Both the position numbers and the translations under genes were made by a program. From NCBI RefSeq assembly GCF_001580545.1, contig NZ_LRBG01000039.1:310001-374000 (forward strand): a DNA stretch of 64,000 nucleotides, read 5' to 3'. This DNA comes from Paraburkholderia monticola. GTDB lineage: Bacteria; Pseudomonadota; Gammaproteobacteria; Burkholderiales; Burkholderiaceae. Shown in pieces: positions 17,615 through 23,298 of the stretch (the stretch's first letter is position 1; each line of letters starts with the position of its first letter). The notes beneath the pieces were generated by a model. That model was not told the origin of the DNA and searched no databases. It was given only the letters and a program-made list of their open reading frames with translations.

Positions 17615-18196
17615 TCACGCGTGCTTCTGTTCGAACTCCTGCATCGGCTCGGGCGTCTTGCGCGGATCGAAATCGGCCCAGCGTCCCTGCTGCCAGCGCC
17701 CGGACGCCTTCTCGATCGCGGCTCCGCCCGCTTCACGCAGCACGCGCGCGGCCTCGAACTGATTGTCGGGCGACACGTGCACGGCCACGAGCACACCCGA
17801 ATCGCGGATCTCCTCGTGATACGGCATACGATGGCCCGATTTGCCGCGCTCATGGGTGCGCGACATCGCGCCGACCAGCGAGCCGACATACGCACCGACA
17901 CCCGCCGCGATCAGCGACACCAGCAGTGGCGCGGAAAACGCCGCGAAGATGGCGACGCCGACCACAGCCCCAATCACCGCGCCGATCGTGACGCCCATGC
18001 CCGCGCCTTTGGGCGCCTCGCGCGCGCCAGGATCGGTGTCGGTGTCGCCGCCGATCGCGAAACGCGCGTGCTGCCCGCGCGGATTGACGAAGAACAGCGT
18101 GACGTCCTCTTCGACGAACCCTGCATCGAAAAGCTTTTGCGCCCCGCTTTCCGCAGCCGGAAAGGTCGTGAAGCGTGCTGCGACGATGAGTGACAT
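17615..18196 (-). CDS. Glycine-zipper inner-membrane protein
   Basis: A 193-residue protein. The first 60 residues look like a ferredoxin-fold general-stress domain (MSLIVAARFTTFPAAESGAQKLFDAGFVEEDVTLFFVNP). Two adjacent hydrophobic glycine-rich helices follow (MGVTIGAVIGAVVGVAIFAA and LIAAGVGAYVGSLVGAM), giving a glycine-zipper membrane hairpin, and then a soluble domain that repeats the first (SGVLVAVHVSPDNQFEAARVLREAG). Function unknown; this arrangement is common in stress-induced proteins. It lies 64 bases downstream of the DUF1488 gene on the same strand with no promoter recognised, so it is probably the last gene of the PfpI operon. Confidence 0.8.
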   Translation of the reverse strand: MSLIVAARFTTFPAAESGAQKLFDAGFVEEDVTLFFVNPRGQHARFAIGGDTDTDPGAREAPKGAGMGVTIGAVIGAVVGVAIFAAFSAPLLVSLIAAGVGAYVGSLVGAMSRTHERGKSGHRMPYHEEIRDSGVLVAVHVSPDNQFEAARVLREAGGAAIEKASGRWQQGRWADFDPRKTPEPMQEFEQKHA

Positions 18197-18260
18197 AAGG
18201 CCTCCCTATCGTTAACTGGCGTTCGCGGACCCAACTGTCGCCACGTGGCGCGCGACGGCG

Positions 18261-18605
18261 CTATGCCGCGGCGCCGCGATCCGGTTCCATGCCTTCTACT
18301 CTGAACAGTCCGCTATGTAACACTACGCCTTCTCCGTTGTTCTGGTCGAGCGCTTCCGCGCAAACCGAGCGGATACGCTGACGGCCCTTGTCGAAGGCGG
18401 CCAGCAGGGCCGCCTCGAGCGCGGACTCCGCGCCGAAATGATCTTCGAGCGCCTCGGCGGTAATCGCGCAAACCACCGGCTCGCCATCCACATGCGCAAG
18501 AAAACGCACGTTCAGATTCGCACCGTCGAAGGCCCGCTCGTCGTCGGGGAAAATGATCTGCATCAGAGAGTCCTCATAAGCAGGCCGTGGCAGGATCGCG
18601 TTCAT
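18261..18605 (-). CDS. DUF1488-domain protein
   Basis: A 114-residue protein whose core (MQIIFPDDERAFDGANLNVRFLAHVDGEPVVCAITAEALEDHFGA) is a DUF1488 domain of unknown function. The start at 18605 is preferred because its ATG overlaps the DUF4142 stop as ATGA and AAGGG lies upstream; an internal ATG at 18563 would give the bare domain. Third gene of the PfpI-DUF4142-DUF1488 operon. Confidence 0.82.
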   Translation of the reverse strand: MNAILPRPAYEDSLMQIIFPDDERAFDGANLNVRFLAHVDGEPVVCAITAEALEDHFGAESALEAALLAAFDKGRQRIRSVCAEALDQNNGEGVVLHSGLFRVEGMEPDRGAAA

Positions 18606-19174
18606 GACGAGCCCTTCAGCTTGCCGGCGAGTTGCTGCGCCATCTCGAGGTGATGCTTGATGGTCGGCAGCGCCTGCGCGGCCGCGGCCTTCAGTTGCGA
18701 ATCGGTGCCGCTTTCGCTTTGCTGCTGGAACAGATCCACCGCGCGCTGATGCGCTTCCACGCCGATCTGCTCGACGTAGGCCTGATCGAACTCGGCGCCC
18801 TTCAACGTCTGCAGCTTGCCGACCAGCGCGGAATCCGCCGACGGTGTCGGCTTGAAGCCCTTTTTCGCGACGAGCGCGGCCATGCCGTGCGATAGCTTGG
18901 TGTGGTCGGTGATCATCTGTTGCGCGAACTTCCTGACCTGCGGATCGTTCGAGTTTTTCAGCGCGACCTTGCTGGCGGCGATTTCGGTGGCATCGGACTT
19001 CGATGCTTCGAGCATGAACTCCTGATCCGCGGGCGACAGCGTCGTGCGGCCGGCCGGCGCGGCGCTCGCGGGGGCGTCGCTCGCCTGCGCGCTGGCCGTG
19101 TCGATCGACGCCGCGCTCACGCCCAACACGGCCAGCGCGGCAGTCAGCACTTGTAGGGAATACCGGAATTGCAT
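18602..19174 (-). CDS. DUF4142 exported protein
   Basis: A 190-residue periplasmic protein. A signal peptide (residues 1-29, ending ASAQA) precedes a DUF4142 ferritin-like helical bundle (TTLSPADQEFMLEASKSDATEIAASKVALKNSNDPQVRKFAQQMITDHTK...). The motif FAQQMITDHTKLSHGMAALVAKKG and the C-terminal TIKHHLEMAQQLAGKL are typical. Function unknown; often in stress-related operons. It starts 37 bases after the PfpI gene and overlaps the DUF1488 gene, so the three are one transcript. Confidence 0.88.
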   Translation of the reverse strand: MQFRYSLQVLTAALAVLGVSAASIDTASAQASDAPASAAPAGRTTLSPADQEFMLEASKSDATEIAASKVALKNSNDPQVRKFAQQMITDHTKLSHGMAALVAKKGFKPTPSADSALVGKLQTLKGAEFDQAYVEQIGVEAHQRAVDLFQQQSESGTDSQLKAAAAQALPTIKHHLEMAQQLAGKLKGSS

Positions 19175-19211
19175 GCACTTTCTCCCTGTTGAATCACCGA
19201 CGCGCCTTCGC

Positions 19212-19763
19212 TCACGCCGCTTTGCGCTTCGTCAGTTGCCCGATCAGCGTCTTGTTGAACGCGGGAAGGTCGTCGGGTTTGCGGCTCGAAATCAGATTGC
19301 CGTCTTCGACCACTTCCTGATCGACCCACGTGCCGCCCGCGTTGCGAATGTCGTCCTGCAAACTCGGCCAACTCGTCACCGTGCGCCCCTTGATGATCCC
19401 TGCCGATACCGGCAGCCACGTGCCGTGGCAGATCACCGCGATCGGCTTGTTCGCCTGGTCGACGGCTTTGACGAAGGCCTGCGCCTCGCGCACCAGCCGC
19501 AGCGCGTCGCCGTTCACGACGCCGCCCGGCAGCACCACCGCGTCATAGTCGTCGGGACGTGCGTTCTCGAAGGTCGCGTCGACATCGACCGTGTCGCCCT
19601 TGTCGACGTGCCTGAAGCCCTGGATCTTGCCTGGCTTCGCTGAAATCACGTGGACCGTCGCGCCCGCGTCCGCGAGCGCCCGCTTCGGCTCCACGAGTTC
19701 AGCCTGCTCGAAACCGTCTACCGCGAGTACCGCTACCTTGTAGCCCTTCAGTGCCTCATTCAT
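19212..19763 (-). CDS. DJ-1/PfpI-family glutamine amidotransferase-like protein
   Basis: A 183-residue type 1 glutamine amidotransferase-like protein. The nucleophilic elbow is AVICHGTWLPVSAG with the cysteine near residue 104, and the glutamate of the family lies in DGFEQAEL. Relatives include YhbO/PfpI, linked to repair of glycated macromolecules and to oxidative and thermal stress. The ATG at 19763 is preceded by AAGGAGAG and begins the usual MNEALKGYKVAVLAVDGFEQ. It heads a four-gene operon under a near-consensus sigma-54-like element at 19857. Confidence 0.92.
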   Translation of the reverse strand: MNEALKGYKVAVLAVDGFEQAELVEPKRALADAGATVHVISAKPGKIQGFRHVDKGDTVDVDATFENARPDDYDAVVLPGGVVNGDALRLVREAQAFVKAVDQANKPIAVICHGTWLPVSAGIIKGRTVTSWPSLQDDIRNAGGTWVDQEVVEDGNLISSRKPDDLPAFNKTLIGQLTKRKAA

Positions 19764-19856
19764 GCGTTCTCTCCTTCGTGCGGCGCCGCGTTCATCGCTC
19801 ATTTATCGGCTCGTTATGCATGTGCATAGCGCGGCGCCCTTGCTAAAGCGTTGGTG

Positions 19857-19872
19857 AGCAAAACCCGTGCCC
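19857..19872 (-). promoter_or_regulatory. Strong candidate sigma-54 promoter of the PfpI operon
   Basis: On the minus strand GGGCACGGGTTTTGCT: GGCACG and TTGCT are complete and GG and GC are exactly ten bases apart; only the first base (G for T) departs from consensus. Inferred start near 19846, leader about 80 bases. Confidence 0.75.
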
Positions 19873-19917
19873 AACTCGGGCATGGTGTTTCGGTGATTGC
19901 GTTCAAAGCGTCGCGTT

Positions 19918-20262
19918 TCAGAGGTCTTTTTCGTCTTCGTCGGAACGTTCCTCGCCCGGCGGCACTTGTGGATCGAGGAAGTGGTCCGTGTCGATATCGC
20001 GGTCCATCTCCAACGTCGAATCGCCGTCGGCCGACGCGCGTTCGCCCGTACCTGAGCGATCGGTATCGCTACCAAGTTCGCTGTCGCCAGTTTCGAGCGC
20101 GTGATTGTCGAGTTCCGTATCGACGTCGAATTCGTGGCGCTTCGCGCCCGCCACGTCGCTGCCGCTATCGGACGAATCGCTCGGGCCCAGCGCCCCCGTC
20201 GTGCCGGATGTTTGCTTGACGGTCTGCTGCGGCTCTTCGTCGGGATTGAGTGTGCTGCTCAT
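19918..20262 (-). CDS. Small acidic hypothetical protein
   Basis: A 114-residue protein rich in Asp, Glu, Ser, Thr and Gly with few hydrophobic residues, so strongly acidic and probably disordered; it ends GEERSDEDEKDL. No family recognised. The ATG follows an AAAGGGGG tract and lies about 25 bases from the start predicted for a sigma-54-like promoter. Similar acidic proteins occur beside stress genes in Burkholderia, but I cannot name a function. Confidence 0.65.
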   Translation of the reverse strand: MSSTLNPDEEPQQTVKQTSGTTGALGPSDSSDSGSDVAGAKRHEFDVDTELDNHALETGDSELGSDTDRSGTGERASADGDSTLEMDRDIDTDHFLDPQVPPGEERSDEDEKDL

Positions 20263-20298
20263 GAAAGCCCCCTTTGCGGTTGATCACGCCGAGTTTTC

Positions 20299-20314
20299 CG
20301 CAAGGACCGTTCCG
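20299..20314 (-). promoter_or_regulatory. Candidate sigma-54 promoter for the acidic-protein gene
   Basis: Minus strand CGGAACGGTCCTTGCG: GG-N10-GC spacing exact, ACG and TTGC present, GGA instead of GGC in the -24 box. It shares the GGAACG variant with the element at 22223. Inferred start near 20287. Confidence 0.55.
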
Positions 20315-20340
20315 CTCCCCAGGCCTGTTCCGTTTACCAG

Positions 20341-20356
20341 TGGCATCGCGCTTGCT
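20341..20356 (+). promoter_or_regulatory. Strong candidate sigma-54 promoter for topoisomerase IB
   Basis: TGGCATCGCGCTTGCT matches TGGCA and TTGCT of the consensus with exact ten-base spacing. Inferred start near 20369, 67 bases ahead of the topoisomerase ATG. It is back to back with the minus-strand element at 20299. Confidence 0.7.
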
Positions 20357-20435
20357 TCCCGCCGAACACATGGCACGCATTGCCCACGACGGGCGGAGCG
20401 ATCCCAACCACGTTCGATAACTTCTCCTTGCAACA

Positions 20436-21680
20436 ATGGCTACCGCGACCCCTTCCACGCCCGCATCATGCGACACGCCAACCGCGAACGGCGATGCCGC
20501 GTCGCAACCGATGCCGCCGGGTCTGCGCCACGCCGACGACACCCGGCCCGGTTTCACGCGCCAGCGCGACAAAAGCGGCTTCACCTATTTCGACGTGAAC
20601 GGCGAGCGCATCGTCGACGACGCGGTGATTCAACGCATCAACTCGCTCGCCATTCCCCCCGCCTATGAAGACGTGTGGATCTGCCCCGATCCGCGTGGTC
20701 ATCTGCAGGCGACCGGCCGCGACGCGCGTGGCCGCAAGCAGTACCGCTATCACCCGCGCTGGCGCGAGACACGCGACGCCGACAAGTACGAACGGATGGC
20801 CGGCTTCGGCCGCGCGTTGCCGAGAATCCGCGCCCGCGTCGCGCGCGATCTGAAGCTGCCGGGCATGCCGCTCGACAAGGTGATCGCGGCCATCGTGCAA
20901 TTGCTCGACACGACGCTGATTCGCATCGGCAGCATCGAATACGCGCGCGATAACCAGTCGTACGGACTGACGACGCTGCGCAAGAAGCACCTGAAGATCG
21001 AAGCGGGTCAAATGCGCTTCAGGTTTCGCGGCAAGAGCGGCATCGAGCACGACGTGAGCGTCGAGAATCCGAACCTACGGCGCATCGTGCGGCGTTGCGC
21101 GGAGCTGCCGGGTCACGAGCTGTTCCAGTATCTCGACGAAGACGGCACACGTCACCCCGTCGGCTCGACCGATATCAACGACTACTTGCGCCGCGTCAGT
21201 GGCGCGGACTTCACCGCGAAGGACTACCGCACGTGGGCCGGCAGCGTGTACGCGCTTGCGGCATTGCGCCGCTTGATGTGCGGCAGCGCGGCCGAGGCGC
21301 GCCGTCATCTGGTCGCGACCGTGAAAGAGGTGGCGGCGCTACTGCGCAATACGCCCGCCGTATGCCGGCGCTGTTATATCCATCCGGCGATCATCAGCGC
21401 GTTCGAGGCCGATGAATTGCAGCGCCTCGCGCCGGGCCAGTCGCGTCGCGGACTCAAGGTCGACGAACTAGCCTTCGCCGTCCTGCTCGGTCAAGCGGAA
21501 AAACGCGCGGCGAAACTCGCGCGCGCATCGGGTGCGAAAGGCCGCAAGGCGCGGCAATCGTCGGTCGACGACAGCATCGACGCTTCGCTGACGAGCCTGC
21601 TGAAAAAATCTCGCGCGGTGCGTAAGAAGGCCGCCACAACGAAAGAGAAGAGCGTTAGCACGCGCCTGACGGCTCAGTAG
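20436..21680 (+). CDS. DNA topoisomerase IB (poxvirus type)
   Basis: A 414-residue eukaryote/poxvirus-like topoisomerase IB, which relaxes supercoils through a 3'-phosphotyrosine intermediate. The N-terminal DNA-binding domain contains GFTYFDVNGERI and AIPPAYEDVWICP; the catalytic domain shows RYHPRWRETRD (residues 104-114), KLPGMPLDKVIAAIVQLLDTTLIRIG, KDYRTWAGSV, and the active tyrosine Y314 in CRRCYIHPAII. The lysine/serine-rich C-terminal tail is expected. Chromosomal copies are usually non-essential accessory enzymes. It has its own sigma-54-like promoter. Confidence 0.95.
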   Translation: MATATPSTPASCDTPTANGDAASQPMPPGLRHADDTRPGFTRQRDKSGFTYFDVNGERIVDDAVIQRINSLAIPPAYEDVWICPDPRGHLQATGRDARGRKQYRYHPRWRETRDADKYERMAGFGRALPRIRARVARDLKLPGMPLDKVIAAIVQLLDTTLIRIGSIEYARDNQSYGLTTLRKKHLKIEAGQMRFRFRGKSGIEHDVSVENPNLRRIVRRCAELPGHELFQYLDEDGTRHPVGSTDINDYLRRVSGADFTAKDYRTWAGSVYALAALRRLMCGSAAEARRHLVATVKEVAALLRNTPAVCRRCYIHPAIISAFEADELQRLAPGQSRRGLKVDELAFAVLLGQAEKRAAKLARASGAKGRKARQSSVDDSIDASLTSLLKKSRAVRKKAATTKEKSVSTRLTAQ

Positions 21681-21700
21681 CTCGCTCGGCCGAGCCAGCC

Positions 21701-21997
21701 TTACTGTCCCTTCGTATCGCTGCTGGCATTGGCACCCGGTGTGTTCGTCGTGTCCGTCATCGGCTTGTTTGCCTTCGACTTCTTCTGATGATGTTTCATC
21801 GACGACGACGACCCTGCCATGCTGCCCATTGCATTCGACGCAGGCTCGTTGCCCGCCGTCGGCGCGGCGGTCGCGGCGCCATGCGCCTGGCCGCCCCCGC
21901 TGCCGCTATTGCCGTTGCCGCCGCCCGCCTGGGCGAACGCCGCGCCCGACGCGATCACACATGCCGCGGCCAACCATGCCTTCGGATACTTGCTCAT
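21701..21997 (-). CDS. Small exported Gly/Ser-rich hypothetical protein
   Basis: A 98-residue protein with a signal peptide (residues 1-22, cleaved after AFA) and a low-complexity mature part: a Gly/Asn/Ser stretch, an Ala-rich stretch, then MKHHQKKSKANKPM. No family recognised. The start at 21997 is decided by AGGGAG upstream, with a 16-residue upstream extension rejected. A sigma-54-like element lies 52 bases upstream. Confidence 0.65.
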   Translation of the reverse strand: MSKYPKAWLAAACVIASGAAFAQAGGGNGNSGSGGGQAHGAATAAPTAGNEPASNAMGSMAGSSSSMKHHQKKSKANKPMTDTTNTPGANASSDTKGQ

Positions 21998-22048
21998 CTG
22001 GGTTCTCCCTGAGGTAATGAGGACGGGTGTGATCCTCGCCGACACTCG

Positions 22049-22064
22049 AGCAAGGCCTATGCCG
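22049..22064 (-). promoter_or_regulatory. Candidate sigma-54 promoter for the Gly/Ser-rich protein gene
   Basis: Minus strand CGGCATAGGCCTTGCT: GGCA and TTGCT present, GG and GC ten bases apart. Inferred start near 22037, 40 bases from the ATG. Confidence 0.6.
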
Positions 22065-22222
22065 CGCGATGGATTCGTCGCATGCTCGCATCACGCTTCT
22101 TCATGGAGCGTTTTCGTCGGCATGGACGAAATAATTTCAAACGCGCTCGCATCTTTACGCGCACGCTGCGTCGTTGCGCACATGAGAGGTATGCCACCGG
22201 CTGATCGCATTGCACGAGTCGA

Positions 22223-22238
22223 AGGAACGGCCGTTGCT
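22223..22238 (+). promoter_or_regulatory. Candidate sigma-54 promoter for the PRC-barrel gene
   Basis: AGGAACGGCCGTTGCT: GG, ACG and TTGCT match with exact spacing; GGA replaces GGC as in the site at 20299. Inferred start near 22250, 28 bases ahead of the ATG. Confidence 0.6.
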
Positions 22239-22277
22239 GAAAGCCTCGGTACACTCACCCTTTGAAGGAGACTCATC

Positions 22278-22784
22278 ATGGTCATGCAGACTCAGACGCA
22301 AGGCGCAAACATCGTCGGCAAAGGCGCCGCGACCGCGGAAGGCCCGGGCCCGGACGTCATGGCCGCGGCGACGCTCGACGGCAACAAGGTCATCAGCAGC
22401 GACGGCGAGCACATCGGCAAGATCAAGGACATCATGCTCGACGTGCGTTCGGGCCGCGTCGCGTACGCGGTGCTGTCGAGCGGCGGCTTTCTCGGCATCG
22501 GCGACAAACTGCTTGCGATTCCGTGGCATGCGCTGACGCTCGATACGCAGGAGAAATGCTTCGTGCTGAACATGGTGGCCGAGCGCGTGAAGAACGCGCC
22601 GGGATTTGATAAGGATCACTGGCCATCGATGGCGGATCAGACGTGGGCCACCACCGTGCATCAGTACTACGGCAGCGAACCGTACTGGGGCGGCGACGTT
22701 TATACGCGCCGCGATGACCTCGATGTCGCGGAAATTCCTCCGGGTTCGTCGAATGCGCCCGAGGCCGGCGGCCTGAAGCTCTGA
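22278..22784 (+). CDS. PRC-barrel domain protein
   Basis: A 168-residue cytoplasmic protein with one PRC-barrel (residues about 30-95: LDGNKVISSDGEHIGKIKDIMLDVRSGRVAYAVLSSGGFLGIGDKLLAIPW) and a polar C-terminal part ending in EAGGLKL. PRC-barrel proteins of this kind are common in stress loci and act as small adaptor domains; activity unknown. AAGGAG precedes the ATG; an ATG two codons further on is an alternative. A 16-bp hairpin and the DUF3175 gene follow. Confidence 0.88.
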   Translation: MVMQTQTQGANIVGKGAATAEGPGPDVMAAATLDGNKVISSDGEHIGKIKDIMLDVRSGRVAYAVLSSGGFLGIGDKLLAIPWHALTLDTQEKCFVLNMVAERVKNAPGFDKDHWPSMADQTWATTVHQYYGSEPYWGGDVYTRRDDLDVAEIPPGSSNAPEAGGLKL

Positions 22785-22794
22785 TCCCCAGGCC

Positions 22795-22830
22795 GCGCAA
22801 TGTCGGCGCGCGGTCGCGCCGACATTGCGC
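22795..22830. other. 16-bp perfect hairpin between PRC-barrel and DUF3175 genes
   Basis: GCGCAATGTCGGCGCG (22795-22810) pairs fully with CGCGCCGACATTGCGC (22815-22830) around a CGGT loop. There is no T-tract, and the DUF3175 ribosome-binding site follows within a few bases. It may be a partial terminator, an mRNA-stabilising element or a protein site. Confidence 0.7.
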
Positions 22831-22846
22831 TTCAGGAGAGAACACG

Positions 22847-23260
22847 ATGGCGCCCCGAAAGACCAGCAGCAGATCGAAACGCCCCGTGTCGCGCGGCAAG
22901 TCGGGGCGCCCGCCGCGTCAGCGCCACGCCCGGGCGCACGCCGCTCATCGCGCGAAAACCGCGAAATCGAGCGGCGCCGCCGGCACGAAGCGATGGTCGC
23001 ACCACGTGATGGAAACGAGCGACGCGATGGACATTCAGAAGGACATTTTCCGAACCGGCAGCGCCGAGTCCATCGCGCAATCGCTGAAGCGCTCGTCGAC
23101 GGTGAGCCGCCGACGCAAAGGCACACCGTTCCAATCGGCGATGTCGATGCTCAATTTCTATATCAATCGGGCGGGTCGAAACTTGCCGAAGGAACGGCGC
23201 GATACGTTGCAACGGGCCAAGCGCAAGCTGCGCGAAGCGTTTGGACGTGAGCCGCGCTGA
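22847..23260 (+). CDS. DUF3175 protein
   Basis: A 137-residue very basic protein. The first 45 residues are an Arg/Lys/Ser/Ala-rich tail resembling histone or DNA-binding tails, followed by the DUF3175 core (KRWSHHVMETSDAMDIQKDIFRTGSAESIAQSL...TPFQSAMSMLNFYINRAGRNLP). Function unknown; nucleic-acid binding is an inference from charge. AGGAGAG precedes the ATG. It lies 62 bases after the PRC-barrel gene with only the hairpin between, so probably the same transcript. Confidence 0.85.
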   Translation: MAPRKTSSRSKRPVSRGKSGRPPRQRHARAHAAHRAKTAKSSGAAGTKRWSHHVMETSDAMDIQKDIFRTGSAESIAQSLKRSSTVSRRRKGTPFQSAMSMLNFYINRAGRNLPKERRDTLQRAKRKLREAFGREPR

Positions 23261-23298
23261 GGGACTGGGGCGCCGGCGCAATCACCCGAGCGGGCGTT

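Noticed and set aside
20371..20385. TGGCACGCATTGCC as a sigma-54 promoter
   Set aside because: GG and GC are only eight bases apart, which sigma-54 does not tolerate.
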